Source of the DNA: Eubacterium sp.
GTDB taxonomy: Bacteria; Bacillota; Clostridia; Lachnospirales; Lachnospiraceae
Direction of reading: 5' to 3'
Assembly (NCBI GenBank): GCA_024684035.1
Contig: JAIKXQ010000092.1
Coordinates: 1-64,000 of the forward strand
DNA length: 64,000 bases
The translations under genes were made by a program, and so were the position numbers. This document shows positions 28,487-38,609 of this stretch, in pieces. The notes beneath the pieces are model-generated. The model searched no databases, was not told the DNA's origin, and saw only the letters and a list, made by a program, of their open reading frames with translations. How positions within the stretch are numbered: the stretch's first letter is position 1; each line of letters begins with the position of its first letter.

Positions 28487-28516
28487 AATATAGCACCGGA
28501 CGAAGGTCCATGTCAA
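28487..28516 (-). promoter_or_regulatory. Sigma-A promoter of rpmG operon
   Basis: On the minus strand TTGACA (28511-28516), an 18-bp spacer and TATATT (28487-28492); a further TATTAT overlaps. About 140 nt of leader with a run of T residues (28450-28470) separates it from rpmG. No further gene is visible in the 28345-28646 gap. Confidence 0.75.
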
Positions 28517-28646
28517 GCAGTGGAACAAGGAAAAAATACCGTCACTGCCTGTTTATTTTCTTATTGAAACTGCACATTTCGCCGGAATTTACCGGCGTCA
28601 GCCTGCGGATCAGCAGACAGACGCGCAAAGCTTCTGTTTCTATCGC

Positions 28647-29636
28647 TTAGATCACCCAGTCATAATCTCCCCGGTTGTGCTCGCCGTGGCTGTACTCCAG
28701 CTCCGGAGCTCTGGCGCTGACTTTCATGTCCGCGGGAACCGAATGAACCACGAAGGTATTACCGCCGATGGTCACATTGTCACCGATGATGGTATCTCCG
28801 CCGAGCACCGATGTACCGGAATAAATGGTGACGTTATTTCCAATGGTTGGATGTCTCTTTACACCCTTGAGTGCCTGGCCTTTTCTCGTGGAGATACCTC
28901 CGAGAGTCACTCCCTGATAGATCTTCACATGATCCCCGATCTCCGTAGTGGCTCCGATTACAATGCCTGTTCCGTGATCAATAAAGAAGTATCTGCCGAT
29001 GGTTGCCCCCGGATGAATATCAATTCCCGTGTGGGCATGGGCGTACTCTGACATGATTCTCGGAATGAGCGGCACCTTCAGCTCCCAGAGCACATGGGCA
29101 ATCCTGTAGGTGGAAATAGCCATGAGTCCCGGGTAGCTCAGAACGATCTCGTCGTAGCTGTAGGCAGCCGGATCTCCATCGTAGAATGCCTCGATATCCG
29201 TCGCCAGAAGTTCCCGGATCTTCGGAATCCTCATGAGGAGCTCGTCCACGATTTTTTCGGCTCTCTGAAGCAGTACGGATTTCTCACAGTCCGCGCAGAG
29301 CTCGTCCGTTCCGAGCGCGATGGCAACCTGTTTTTTCAGATTATACTGTACATATTCGATCTTCTCACCGACAATGTAACGCACATATTCAGCGCGGATC
29401 CTGCAGTTTTCATAATAGCCCGGAAAAAGAATCTGGCGGAGTTTTTCGAGGACATCGATGATCAGATTCCTGTTCAGGATGTTTTTTACATTAAGCCTTG
29501 TACCCGTGGGGTATTCCTCATAACTCCGCAGGATACAATCCACAAGTCGGCTTGCTTCCTTGTCCTCTTCCATGCCTTTTTTGTTCTGCATGATCTTGTT
29601 CAGTTCTCTTGTCATATCGTCCATCTTTTCACCCAT
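28647..29636 (-). CDS. cysE: Serine O-acetyltransferase
   Basis: Acetylates serine to O-acetylserine, the precursor for cysteine. 329 residues, longer than the ~180-270 of many CysE proteins because of an N-terminal helical extension. C-terminal left-handed beta-helix hexapeptide repeats start near 215: [27 protein letters not shown] and then [11 protein letters not shown], with catalytic-type histidines and the acceptor loop [15 protein letters not shown]. Belongs to the SATase family with the N-terminal extension seen in plant-like/anaerobe types. Its gene follows mtnA by 47 bp, so cysteine and methionine-salvage functions are co-transcribed. Confidence 0.92.
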   Translation of the reverse strand: MGEKMDDMTRELNKIMQNKKGMEEDKEASRLVDCILRSYEEYPTGTRLNVKNILNRNLIIDVLEKLRQILFPGYYENCRIRAEYVRYIVGEKIEYVQYNLKKQVAIALGTDELCADCEKSVLLQRAEKIVDELLMRIPKIRELLATDIEAFYDGDPAAYSYDEIVLSYPGLMAISTYRIAHVLWELKVPLIPRIMSEYAHAHTGIDIHPGATIGRYFFIDHGTGIVIGATTEIGDHVKIYQGVTLGGISTRKGQALKGVKRHPTIGNNVTIYSGTSVLGGDTIIGDNVTIGGNTFVVHSVPADMKVSARAPELEYSHGEHNRGDYDWVI

Positions 29637-29683
29637 AGCACTAACCTCCTGCCCGATTCCCTTTTGGGGGAAAAGGTCTTTTC

Positions 29684-30784
29684 TTACTCCTGCTTCATTG
29701 CCTCCGCCTTGATCTCCATGATCTTTTTCAACGACTCCGTGAAAGGCGGTCTTGCTATTCCGTATTCTGTCACGATTGCTGTGATGAGGCTGTTGTCCGT
29801 CACATCAAAGCTGGGATTATATACCTTCACACCTTCCGGCGCCATTCTCTTCTCATACCACATCTCGGTCACCTCTTCTGCCGCGCGCTGCTCGATTTTG
29901 ATATCATCGCCGGTGGCCGTATTCATATCAATCGTTGATGTGGGAGCCATGATATACATGGGAACCCCGTAATGTTTCGCGATAATGGCAACGCCGGAAG
30001 TTCCGATCTTGTTTGCCGTATCCCCGTTGGCTGCGACCCGGTCACAACCCACGAACACCGCCTGCACCTTTCCTTCCTTCATCAACGAACTGGACATGTT
30101 GTCACAGATCACTGTAGTGTCGATGCCGGAATCCATCAGCTCCTTCGCCGTCAGTCTCGCTCCCTGAAGCACCGGTCTGGTCTCATCACAGTACACATGG
30201 AAATTATATCCCTTTTCCTGTCCGAGATACATGGGCGCCGTGGCCATACCGTAGCGGGTGGCCGCAAGTTTTCCCGCGTTACAGTGTGTCAAAAGTCCGT
30301 CTCCTTTTTTCAGAAGAGAGAGGCCATACTCACCGAGTTTGTAACAGGCCCGGATATCCTCCTCCTGAATCCGCATGGCTTCTTTGTGCAGAGCCTCCAG
30401 AACTTCCGGTACACTCTTCCCTTTGTTTGCACAGGCAACTCTGTCCAGCTGGTTCAGTGCCCAGGACAGATTTACCGCCGTGGGTCTGGAAGAATCCAGA
30501 TAATCCTTCGCCTTTACGAAAGCCTCGTAGAACTCGTCATAATCCTGTGCGCCGGCCGCAATCTCTTTTGCCGCAAGATACAGACCGAAGCCGGCACAGA
30601 CGCCGATGGCCGGAGCTCCTCTGACCTGGAGCTTATAGATTGCCTCCCAGATCTGTTGCTGAGATGTGAGACGGATCGTCTTCGTCTCATAGGGAAGTTG
30701 CGTCTGATCTATAATCACGATCTGGCTGTTTTCGTCATCCAGCGAGACCGTATCGATATCCATAATACTTATTTTCTCACTCAT
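29684..30784 (-). CDS. mtnA: S-methyl-5-thioribose-1-phosphate isomerase
   Basis: Converts methylthioribose-1-phosphate to methylthioribulose-1-phosphate in methionine salvage, or in some anaerobes in a related 5'-deoxynucleoside salvage route. 366 residues from [11 protein letters not shown]. Motifs: LRLTSQQ-like start, [26 protein letters not shown] with the catalytic cysteine, and [18 protein letters not shown] with the catalytic aspartate. The start at 30784 follows GGGGGGAACC; the open frame extends 31 codons further without a ribosome site. No other mtn gene is nearby. Confidence 0.93.
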   Translation of the reverse strand: MSEKISIMDIDTVSLDDENSQIVIIDQTQLPYETKTIRLTSQQQIWEAIYKLQVRGAPAIGVCAGFGLYLAAKEIAAGAQDYDEFYEAFVKAKDYLDSSRPTAVNLSWALNQLDRVACANKGKSVPEVLEALHKEAMRIQEEDIRACYKLGEYGLSLLKKGDGLLTHCNAGKLAATRYGMATAPMYLGQEKGYNFHVYCDETRPVLQGARLTAKELMDSGIDTTVICDNMSSSLMKEGKVQAVFVGCDRVAANGDTANKIGTSGVAIIAKHYGVPMYIMAPTSTIDMNTATGDDIKIEQRAAEEVTEMWYEKRMAPEGVKVYNPSFDVTDNSLITAIVTEYGIARPPFTESLKKIMEIKAEAMKQE

Positions 30785-30908
30785 AGTAAGGTTCCCCCCT
30801 GTTTTCCAAAAACTGTACTGAAAAATCCTATTAAAACAGTACAATTTATATCTTAGCATTTTTTGCGATTTGTGCAAACCATAATTTGGTGTTACACTTT
30901 ACGTATAA

Positions 30909-31165
30909 GTCCAGTCTCAAAGTAGCAGCGGACGCGCGTTTACGCGCAAGTCCGCAGATGCTTTAGAGACGACAACATGTATGAGTGTGAAGGGCGATAG
31001 CACGGAACACGAATACATGTAGCATGGCGAGAGTGCGAAGCACGGAGCCATGCGCAGGACTTATACAAACAACAACAGTCCAGTCTCAAAGTAGCAGCGG
31101 ACGCGCGTTTACGCGCAGGACTTATACAAACAGCAACAGTCCAATCTCAAAGCAGAGACGGATGC
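30909..31165. repeat. Tandem repeat and hairpin block upstream of pfp
   Basis: The segment GTCCAGTCTCAAAGTAGCAG, with the following GGACGCGCGTTTACGCGCA, occurs at 30909 and 31078, and a diverged third start is at 31139. The unit GCGCAGGACTTATACAAACA recurs at 31052 and 31113, a period of 61 bp. Two hairpins lie between the first and second copies: ACATGTAT/ATACATGT (30977-31021) and GCATGGC/GCCATGC (about 31022-31053), each with a GTGCGAAGCACGGAG-like loop. Likely non-coding. It lies in the gap between mtnA and pfp and ends about 45 bp before the pfp start. Confidence 0.7.
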
Positions 31166-31208
31166 TGACTCGACATAATTACCATTTAGAATCCAAAGGA
31201 GAAATTAC

Positions 31209-32420
31209 ATGAAAAATCTGCTGGTAGCACAGTCAGGCGGTCCCACCGCAGCCATCAACGCGACCCTTGCCGGCGTAGTGGCAAGCGCAAAGCTCTCTGA
31301 GAAAGTAGACCACATCTACGGTGCAGTCAACGGAATCGAAGGTGTCCTGGGAGAAACCTTCATTGATCTTGACGACAAGCTGGGAAGCGCGGAACAGCTC
31401 CACCTGCTTTGTCAGACTCCCGCCGCCGCCCTCGGCTCCTGCCGTCTGAAGATCCGTCAGGAAGAGCAGCTGGAACAGATTGTCTCCATTCTGAGAAAAC
31501 ATGAAATTTCCTACTTCATTTACATAGGCGGCAACGATTCTATGGATACCGTCGACAAACTGGCTTCCTACTGCAGAGTTCACGCGATCCACGATCTCTC
31601 CGTCATGGGAGCACCGAAGACCATCGACAACGATCTCTGTGGCACCGATCACTGTCCGGGCTTCGGATCAGCGGCCAAATACATCGCCACAACCATTTCC
31701 GAGATCGAACGCGACTGTCATGTCTACGCAAAAAAGGCAGTCACTATTGTTGAGATCATGGGCAGAAATGCCGGCTGGCTGACAGCCGCCTCCTCCCTTT
31801 CCCGGCTCAACGGAGGAAAAGGTCCGGATCTGATCTATCTCTGCGAAAGTCCTTTCTATCCCGAGCGCTTCATACAGGATGTAAAGCAGAAGCTCGATGA
31901 GGAAGACGCCGTACTTGTGGCAGTCAGCGAAGGCGTGAAGACGCCGGACGGAAAATACGTCTCCGAACTTGTGCAGTCTGCTGCCATCGACAACTTCGGC
32001 CACGCCTACATCGCCGGAGCCGCCAGAGTTCTGGAGGATATGGTGCGTGAACAGATCGGCTGCAAGGTGCGTTCCATCGAGCTGAACCTCATGCAGCGCT
32101 GCGCCTCTCATCTTCAGAGCGCAACGGACGAGGAAGAGTCCCGCATGCTGGGCATGAAGGCCGCCACTGCAGCAATTTCCGGCGAGACCGGAAAGATGGC
32201 CGCCGTGATCCGCATCTCCGACGATCCCTACCGCGTCAAATACGATCTCATCGACATCAGCCAGGCTGCCAATGCGGAAAAAACCGTTCCCGTCTCCTGG
32301 ATCACCCCGGATGGTCATGATGTCACAGAGGCGATGACTGCTTATCTCAAACCGCTGATTCAGGGAGAGAGCAGAGTTACCTACCGAAACGGAATACCGG
32401 AAACCATCCAGTTATATTAA
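31209..32420 (+). CDS. pfp: 6-phosphofructokinase, pyrophosphate-dependent type
   Basis: Phosphorylates fructose-6-phosphate using PPi (reversible) rather than ATP. 403 residues. The PPi type is inferred from GGNDS (107-111), where an aspartate replaces the second glycine of the ATP-type GGDGS, and PKTIDND (136-142), where lysine replaces the glycine of PGTIDND. MGRNAGWLTAAS is also present. AAGGAG precedes the ATG. It is a single-gene transcript ended by a bidirectional terminator. It may spare ATP in a fermenting cell. Cosubstrate choice is predicted from these two sites only. Confidence 0.92.
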   Translation: MKNLLVAQSGGPTAAINATLAGVVASAKLSEKVDHIYGAVNGIEGVLGETFIDLDDKLGSAEQLHLLCQTPAAALGSCRLKIRQEEQLEQIVSILRKHEISYFIYIGGNDSMDTVDKLASYCRVHAIHDLSVMGAPKTIDNDLCGTDHCPGFGSAAKYIATTISEIERDCHVYAKKAVTIVEIMGRNAGWLTAASSLSRLNGGKGPDLIYLCESPFYPERFIQDVKQKLDEEDAVLVAVSEGVKTPDGKYVSELVQSAAIDNFGHAYIAGAARVLEDMVREQIGCKVRSIELNLMQRCASHLQSATDEEESRMLGMKAATAAISGETGKMAAVIRISDDPYRVKYDLIDISQAANAEKTVPVSWITPDGHDVTEAMTAYLKPLIQGESRVTYRNGIPETIQLY

Positions 32421-32468
32421 TGGATATAAAATCAGACGCTTCACCGAAGCCGCTGATCCCATATCACA

Positions 32469-32507
32469 CAAAAGGGACTTCTGCAATTTGCAGAAGTCCC
32501 TTTTGCC
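32469..32507. terminator. Bidirectional terminator between pfp and lgt
   Basis: AAAGGGACTTCTGCAA pairs with TTGCAGAAGTCCCTTT, with A and T tracts on the two sides. Serves the convergent pfp (+) and lgt (-) genes. Confidence 0.9.
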
Positions 32508-32531
32508 GTTCATTTCTTATATATCCTGTAT

Positions 32532-33377
32532 TTACTGTGCGACTTTGTCTTCGTTTTCAGCTGTCTCCGGATCGGCTGTCACTTCGCCGGTCATCACCGT
32601 CATTTCCTCTTTGACCTTCACCCTGAGGGCGTACCACAGAATCAGTCCTGCTGTCACGGTGAAGAGGCCGATAAACTGGGAGGTTGACAGGGGTCCCACC
32701 TGTCCTCGGATCAGATCGCCTCTCCAGAATTCTACAATGAACCTTCCGATACTGTAGACAACCAGATAGAGGGTAATCAGCTCACCCCTGTATTTCTGTT
32801 TGTTCTTCTCATACAGGAGGAGTCCCAGACAGATCAGAAAATCTCCGGCGCTCATAATCAACTGGGTCGGAACAAGCTTCACGTGATTCGGTGCGTACAG
32901 AGAATGACTGAACTCTGTGAAGAACCAGCTGCTGGAGGTATGCGCTCCATAGCAGCAGCCCGCAAAGAAACAACCGATCCGTCCGAAGCCCTGCGCGAGG
33001 GCTACTGCCGGAATCGCGAGATCCGCATATTCCCAGAAACTTTCCTTCTGCCATTTGCAGTAGAGAACCCCTCCCAGAATTCCACCCAGCAGACCGCCGA
33101 ATACAACCCAGCCATTGGATATTCCATCCATCAGAGACATTCTTCCGTCGAGAAGCTGCGGCAGAACCGTCGAGATGTACAAAAGCTTTGAACCCGTGTA
33201 TCCGAAGATCACGCAGGCGATGACAAGACCGAAAACCTTGTTCACCTTTGTCTCGCTCAGTTTTCTCTTTTTCGCTCTATTCTCAGCCATCAGATAAGCG
33301 GATATGATTCCGATCGCTGTCATCAATCCGTAGGTGTGAAATGTCAGCGGTCCGATGGAAAACAAGTCATTATACAT
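32532..33377 (-). CDS. lgt: Prolipoprotein diacylglyceryl transferase
   Basis: Membrane enzyme that transfers diacylglycerol from phosphatidylglycerol to the lipobox cysteine of prolipoproteins. 281 residues, seven or so hydrophobic segments, with the family region GRIGCFFAGCCYGAHTSSSW (variant of the GRxGNFxNxEx motif, typical of clostridial Lgt) and GGLLGGILGGVLYCKW. The C-terminus is a charged, acidic tail. It is 36 bp downstream of a lipoprotein foldase gene, whose product is an Lgt substrate. AGGAGG precedes ATG. Confidence 0.92.
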   Translation of the reverse strand: MYNDLFSIGPLTFHTYGLMTAIGIISAYLMAENRAKKRKLSETKVNKVFGLVIACVIFGYTGSKLLYISTVLPQLLDGRMSLMDGISNGWVVFGGLLGGILGGVLYCKWQKESFWEYADLAIPAVALAQGFGRIGCFFAGCCYGAHTSSSWFFTEFSHSLYAPNHVKLVPTQLIMSAGDFLICLGLLLYEKNKQKYRGELITLYLVVYSIGRFIVEFWRGDLIRGQVGPLSTSQFIGLFTVTAGLILWYALRVKVKEEMTVMTGEVTADPETAENEDKVAQ

Positions 33378-33413
33378 CTGTTAACCTCCTGTCGCCCAAA
33401 ACGGGTATAGATA

Positions 33414-34544
33414 TCAAGATGCCGACGAAACCGCTGATGTTCCGGATATATCTGTTCCCTGGGTTGTCGTATTTTCTGCAACCGGTGTTGTCTTCAGTAC
33501 ATAGCCGTCCTCATCGGAAACCTTCAGTTTCTTCCAGCAGCCCTCTTCCTTTATTTTTGCCTCTTTGTACCATTTCTCCACGAGATCATTGTATGCCGTC
33601 TCGCGGCGTTGCTCAATAATTGTCTTTTTGTTGCTGTCCGTAGCTTCACGATCCAGGACCTTATCCATGCGCACAATGTAATATGCGTCGTCTGTCTCGA
33701 TGATTCCGTCATGAAGCTCGCCATCCTTCAGCTCGGTTGCCTCTGAGAGCACAGCCTCCGGAAGAGCCTGAGAATCCTTCGTAAAGGACTGCTCACTCAC
33801 CTCGATGCTGTCATCCAGCTGGCTTGCAAGAGACTTCACATCTGCCTTCGCAGGATCCGAAGATGTCTTTACCTTTTCCAGAAGATCCTCCAGCAGTTTT
33901 TTCGCCGCTTTTTTCTCATCATCTGTCATAGTCTCGGATCCGCCGGTCTCCGAATCTTTTTTTGTCAGCGAGATCTTCGCATAAGTGATCGTGGACTCTG
34001 CGGCCTCCTCATCAGATACATTGGTGTCCACATCCTTTGCCATGGGGTAATACATCAGTCTCTGATATGTACTGAGCTCAAGAACCGTCTCGATATCGCC
34101 CTCTGTTGTACCGATCTTGTCCATGGCCTCTTTGTTGGTCTCGTAAGTCTCCTTTGCCGCCTTCTTGATCTCCTCTTTGAGATTGTCAGAAATTGTCACA
34201 TCATACTCTTCCGCATGACCTTTGAGGATTACACCCTGAACGATGTTCTTGCGGATGGACTCTTTGAGAGAATCACCGTAGGTCTTCGCCTCCGATGTGC
34301 TTGTCGCTCCGCTGTATTCCTGCGCCCACACAGACTCTGTAGACATTCCGTAGTTTGTCATCATAGTTGTGCTCTGCGCCTGCTGATAGCGGAGATAGAA
34401 CTCTGCGGTTCCAAGATTGATGGTTTCTCCATTCACAATAAGAGCTGCCTGTGTACCGTCCACTTTTCCGCATCCGGCAAGTGTTGTCATTGCCATTGTG
34501 CAGGCCAGCACTGCAGTTACAGCTTTTGCTTTTACTTTATTCAT
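33414..34544 (-). CDS. PrsA-like lipoprotein foldase (parvulin family)
   Basis: Predicted lipoprotein chaperone/peptidyl-prolyl isomerase at the outer face of the membrane, helping secreted proteins fold. 376 residues: signal peptide with lipobox LAGC (C25), a SurA-N-like helical part (NGETINLGTAEFYLRYQQAQ...), a region from about 185 to 310 resembling PpiC (ESTITYAKISLTKKD ... DGIIETDDAYYIVRMDKV) and a low-complexity Ser/Thr tail. An acidic/lysine-rich insertion occurs inside the PpiC-like segment, so isomerase activity is uncertain. It follows mfd by 70 bp, a common order in Clostridia. Confidence 0.85.
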   Translation of the reverse strand: MNKVKAKAVTAVLACTMAMTTLAGCGKVDGTQAALIVNGETINLGTAEFYLRYQQAQSTTMMTNYGMSTESVWAQEYSGATSTSEAKTYGDSLKESIRKNIVQGVILKGHAEEYDVTISDNLKEEIKKAAKETYETNKEAMDKIGTTEGDIETVLELSTYQRLMYYPMAKDVDTNVSDEEAAESTITYAKISLTKKDSETGGSETMTDDEKKAAKKLLEDLLEKVKTSSDPAKADVKSLASQLDDSIEVSEQSFTKDSQALPEAVLSEATELKDGELHDGIIETDDAYYIVRMDKVLDREATDSNKKTIIEQRRETAYNDLVEKWYKEAKIKEEGCWKKLKVSDEDGYVLKTTPVAENTTTQGTDISGTSAVSSAS

Positions 34545-34614
34545 AAACCTCTTCCCTCCAGAAAAAATATAACGGTCTGATTATATCCTTTTTAGCGAAA
34601 ATCATCAATGCTTT

Positions 34615-37600
34615 TCACAATAGATTCACCATATCCGTGCATAATTCAGTCATTCTGGACAAGATTTCTGCCGATTTTCGCTCCCCCGGACTTTTCAGCC
34701 GATACAAAAAATGTGGCTTTCCGGCCGCGCGGAACTCGAGACGGTTTCTGTATTTCTCCATGTTCAGAAGATCCGGTATGGCCGCCACCTGAATTCCGGC
34801 TTTCTCATACATGCTGATCTTTACCTCGTTTCCGGTAAGCTTCACCTCTGATACATAGACCTTGTGCGCCATCATTTTCAGCATGGCGACACTGATGAGA
34901 TTCTGCACTGCTTTCGGCGGTTCTCCGAATCTGTCCAACAATTCGTCGATCATCTCCTCCGCCCCGTCTTTGTTCTCTATGGCAGCGATGCGCTTGTAAA
35001 TCTCCAGCTTCTGGTGCTCGTTTCTAATATAGGAAGCAGGTATGTAGGCATCCACCGGAAGATCGATGGTTGTCTCGAAATCCGCCTCAGGCTCGATTCC
35101 TTTCGCCTCCCGGACAGCTTCCCCGAGCATTTTTGCGTAGAGATCATAGCCCACTGCTCCCATGTGTCCCGACTGCTCCGCGCCGAGCAGATTGCCGGCG
35201 CCCCGGATTTCCAGATCTCTCTTGGCGATCTTGACGCCGCTTCCCAGCTCCGTAAACTCACGAATCGCATGAAGGCGCTTCTCCGCATCCTCTTTGAGCA
35301 TCTTGTCTTTTTTGTACATGAGAAAAGCATAGGAATTCCGGTTTGACCGTCCCACACGCCCCCGAAGCTGATAGAGCTGGGAAAGGCCGAGGCGATCAGC
35401 ATCGCAGATGACCATAGTATTCACATTGGAGATATCCATACCGGTCTCTATGATGGTAGTGGCCACAAGGACATCGATCTCTCCGTTGATAAACCGGTAC
35501 ATCAGCTGTTCCAGTTCCGTCTCTTTCATTTTTCCGTGGGCGTACTCTACCACCGCGTCCGGAAGAAGCTTCCGGATTCTGTCCGTCATCTCCGCAATTC
35601 CCTTTACCCGGTTATAGACTACGAAGGCCTGCCCGTCTCTCGCCAGCTCTCTGGAGAGAGCCTCCCGGATCATCTCCTCATCATATTCCATCACGTAGGT
35701 CTGAATCGGCAGCCTGTCCATGGGCGGCTCCTCCAGGACGCTCATGTCCCGGATTCCGATCATACTCATATGAAGCGTTCTCGGAATGGGAGTCGCCGTC
35801 AGGGTGAGCACATCCACGTTCTGCTTCAACTGTTTGATTTTTTCCTTGTGCGTAACGCCAAACCGCTGTTCCTCATCCACAATGAGAAGGCCAAGATCTT
35901 TATACTTCACATCTTTGGACAATACTCTGTGGGTTCCGATCAGGATATCCACCGTCCCTGTTCTGACCGCTTCTATGGTTTTTTTCTGCTGGGCAGCCGT
36001 CCGAAAACGGCTGAGCATATCGATCTGCACCGGATAATCTTTCATCCTCTGCACGAAGGTAGTGAAATGCTGCTGCGCGAGAATTGTCGTCGGGCAGAGA
36101 AGCACCACCTGCTTGTTCTCCTGAACGGCCTTGAATGCCGCCCGGATTGCGATCTCCGTCTTCCCGTAACCCACGTCTCCGCAGACCAGGCGATCCATAA
36201 CACGGCTGCTCTCCATATCCCGCTTTGTATCCGCGATGGCCTGCAGCTGATCCTCCGTCTCCTCGAAGGGGAACATCTCCTCGAATTCTCTCTGCCACAC
36301 CGTGTCCTCGCCATAGCAGTAGCCCTTGGCCTGTTCTCTGGCAGCATAGAGAGCAACCAGATCTCTGGCGATATCCTTGACCGCCCCGCGCACCCTGCTC
36401 TTTGTCTTATGCCACTCGGCACCTCCGAGTTTATTGAGCTTCGGCTTGTGTCCTTCGCCGCCGGAGTACTTCTGCAGGACATCCAGCTGCGTCGCCTGCA
36501 CGAAAAGGCTGCCTCCGTCGGCATACTCAATCTTCACATAGTCCTTGACTACATGATCCACGGTAATCTTTTCGATTCCCCGGTAGACGCCGAGACCGTG
36601 ATTCTCATGTACCACATAGTCTCCAACTGAGAGTTCGGAAAAATCCCGGATCCTGTCGCCGGACTTTGTCTTCGCCGAAGTTTTCCGCTTCTTCCTCTGC
36701 TCGGATCCGAAGATATCCGATTCCGTAATCAGCACATACTGCTGCATCGGATACTCAAAGCCCCGGCGGACATTTCCCCGGGTGACCATGATCTCCCCGG
36801 GCATGAGTTCCCGCCCCTCATCCTCCGTGAAGAAAGCATTGAGCCCCTCTCCCCTCAGTTCCTCCGCGAGGCGGGCGCCTCTGGTTCTGGATGCACAGAG
36901 GAGAACCACCCGGCAGCCCCTCTTCTTCCACGTCGTCAGATCCTTCACCAGAAGCGGAAACTGCTTGTTATAGGAGTTGACGGATCTGGCCGAAACCGCA
37001 AGGTGGCTGTCTACCTTGAAGGGGAGATGATGCTGCTCCATGAGATCAAGGGCAACCACACAGCGTCTGCTGAAATTATAGGTCAAAACCTCCTCATTGA
37101 TCATCCGCTCTGCCTCCTGAGGCAGGATACTTCCCTCACCGAGACGGTGTTTCATGGCCTCTATGAATTCGTCCGATACTGCCTTCGCATTGTCCAGAAG
37201 TCTGGACGGTTCATCCAGGAAGCAGACCGTTCCTCTCGGGAAATAATCCGGAAACGTATTGGTAAGACTCCGTAAATAATCCGTCTTCTGTTTTTCCTGC
37301 ATATCCCTGTCGAATCCCGGCTCCTCTGTGGCCGGATAGATCATGATTTCCTCCAGATTCTCCACCGAGCGCTGGCTCTCCGGATCAAAACACCGGATGC
37401 CGTCCACCAGATCGTCCCAGAACTCGATCCTCCAGGGAAGTTCTTCCGTCAGTGAATAAATGTCCACGATATCTCCGCGGATGGCGAATTGTCCGGCGCT
37501 CTCCACCTGAACCACCCGCTCATAGCCCATGGACGTAAGTTTTTCTGCGAGATCCGACAGCGGAATCTCTGTGCCCGCGGACAGCTTCAGTGTGTACTTT

Positions 37601-38001
37601 TCCAGCACGCGAAGAGGCAGAAGCCGGTCCATGCACCCCCCTGTAGAGGTGATAACTGTGACCTTCTTCTGCTCCATAAGTGCTTTTATGACCTGCATCC
37701 TCTGACGAGTCAGCAGATTTCCGGAAATATCCGCCTGATAAAAAATCAGATCTCTTCTTGGATAATACATGACCTCCGGATCGAAGAGACGGAAATCTTC
37801 GTAGATCTCCCTGGCTTTTCTCTCATTCTCCGCAACCAGAAGTGCCGCCGGTGCCTCCAGGGCGAGGGCGGCCGCCATGTGCGCCTTCTGCGAATCAAGG
37901 CAGCCCGATACTTCCGCGAATCCTTCTCCGGATAGGATCCTCTCCTTTAGTTCCTCATAGCCGTTGACAGCTGCCAGCGGTTGGATCAATGCCTTTTTCA
38001 T
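34615..38001 (-). CDS. mfd: Transcription-repair coupling factor
   Basis: DNA translocase that removes stalled RNA polymerase and recruits UvrA. 1128 residues, normal length. Order: UvrB-like N-terminal domains (about 20-350), CarD-like RNA polymerase interaction domain (LSVGDYVVHENHGLGVYRGIEKI, about 480-550), RecG-like helicase with Walker A VCGDVGYGKTEIA, DEEQ box (LLIVDEEQRFGV) and motif III TLTATPIPRT, then the TRCF C-terminal domain. The last residue block is compact. It lies 11 bp after pth, so pth-mfd-prsA-like-lgt are in one transcript. Confidence 0.97.
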   Translation of the reverse strand: MKKALIQPLAAVNGYEELKERILSGEGFAEVSGCLDSQKAHMAAALALEAPAALLVAENERKAREIYEDFRLFDPEVMYYPRRDLIFYQADISGNLLTRQRMQVIKALMEQKKVTVITSTGGCMDRLLPLRVLEKYTLKLSAGTEIPLSDLAEKLTSMGYERVVQVESAGQFAIRGDIVDIYSLTEELPWRIEFWDDLVDGIRCFDPESQRSVENLEEIMIYPATEEPGFDRDMQEKQKTDYLRSLTNTFPDYFPRGTVCFLDEPSRLLDNAKAVSDEFIEAMKHRLGEGSILPQEAERMINEEVLTYNFSRRCVVALDLMEQHHLPFKVDSHLAVSARSVNSYNKQFPLLVKDLTTWKKRGCRVVLLCASRTRGARLAEELRGEGLNAFFTEDEGRELMPGEIMVTRGNVRRGFEYPMQQYVLITESDIFGSEQRKKRKTSAKTKSGDRIRDFSELSVGDYVVHENHGLGVYRGIEKITVDHVVKDYVKIEYADGGSLFVQATQLDVLQKYSGGEGHKPKLNKLGGAEWHKTKSRVRGAVKDIARDLVALYAAREQAKGYCYGEDTVWQREFEEMFPFEETEDQLQAIADTKRDMESSRVMDRLVCGDVGYGKTEIAIRAAFKAVQENKQVVLLCPTTILAQQHFTTFVQRMKDYPVQIDMLSRFRTAAQQKKTIEAVRTGTVDILIGTHRVLSKDVKYKDLGLLIVDEEQRFGVTHKEKIKQLKQNVDVLTLTATPIPRTLHMSMIGIRDMSVLEEPPMDRLPIQTYVMEYDEEMIREALSRELARDGQAFVVYNRVKGIAEMTDRIRKLLPDAVVEYAHGKMKETELEQLMYRFINGEIDVLVATTIIETGMDISNVNTMVICDADRLGLSQLYQLRGRVGRSNRNSYAFLMYKKDKMLKEDAEKRLHAIREFTELGSGVKIAKRDLEIRGAGNLLGAEQSGHMGAVGYDLYAKMLGEAVREAKGIEPEADFETTIDLPVDAYIPASYIRNEHQKLEIYKRIAAIENKDGAEEMIDELLDRFGEPPKAVQNLISVAMLKMMAHKVYVSEVKLTGNEVKISMYEKAGIQVAAIPDLLNMEKYRNRLEFRAAGKPHFLYRLKSPGERKSAEILSRMTELCTDMVNLL

Positions 38002-38012
38002 GCTGTGTCCTT

Positions 38013-38582
38013 TTATATTTTCTGATTGAAAGTATTCATCGCCCTGTCGATCTCTCCGGCCACAATCATTTCCGCCGCATCGGCAGCACGTCCGATTCCT
38101 GCATCCACCAGCTCCCTGTCCGCCTTCGAAAACGGAGCCAGCACATAGTCCGCAAGATCCCAGCCGGCCGGCTTGTCGCCGATTCCGACCCGGATTCTTG
38201 CAAATTTGTCTGTTCCGAGATGCTGTATGATGTTTTTCATTCCGTTATGGCCGCCTGCGCTTCCTTTTTTCCGGATGCGAAGCTGACCGGGATCCAGGGA
38301 TATATCGTCATAGATCACCAGGAGTTCGCTCTCCGGATCGACCTTATAGTAGTTCACATATGCCGCAATAGACTCTCCGGAAAGATTCATATACGTCAGC
38401 GGTTTGATCAGCATGACCTTCCGGCCGCCGATCAGCCCCTTTCCGTACATTGCCTTCATGTCTGTTCCGCCCTGGGGAATATTCCAACGGTCCACAAGCT
38501 CCGTGATGGTGTCAAAACCCATGTTGTGTTTTGTCTGATCGTATTTTCGCCCCGGATTTCCGAGACCAGCAATTAAAAACAT
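38013..38582 (-). CDS. pth: Peptidyl-tRNA hydrolase
   Basis: Recycles peptidyl-tRNA released from stalled ribosomes. 189 residues. Catalytic histidine in the motif GLGNPGRKYDQTKHNMGFD, plus LIKPLTYMNLSGES and YDDISLDPGQLRIRKKGSAGGHNGMKNI. ATG follows AAGAGG. Its position directly before mfd is conserved in Firmicutes. Confidence 0.97.
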   Translation of the reverse strand: MFLIAGLGNPGRKYDQTKHNMGFDTITELVDRWNIPQGGTDMKAMYGKGLIGGRKVMLIKPLTYMNLSGESIAAYVNYYKVDPESELLVIYDDISLDPGQLRIRKKGSAGGHNGMKNIIQHLGTDKFARIRVGIGDKPAGWDLADYVLAPFSKADRELVDAGIGRAADAAEMIVAGEIDRAMNTFNQKI

Positions 38583-38609
38583 CTGTAAAACCTCTTATCT
38601 TTTCCTGCA

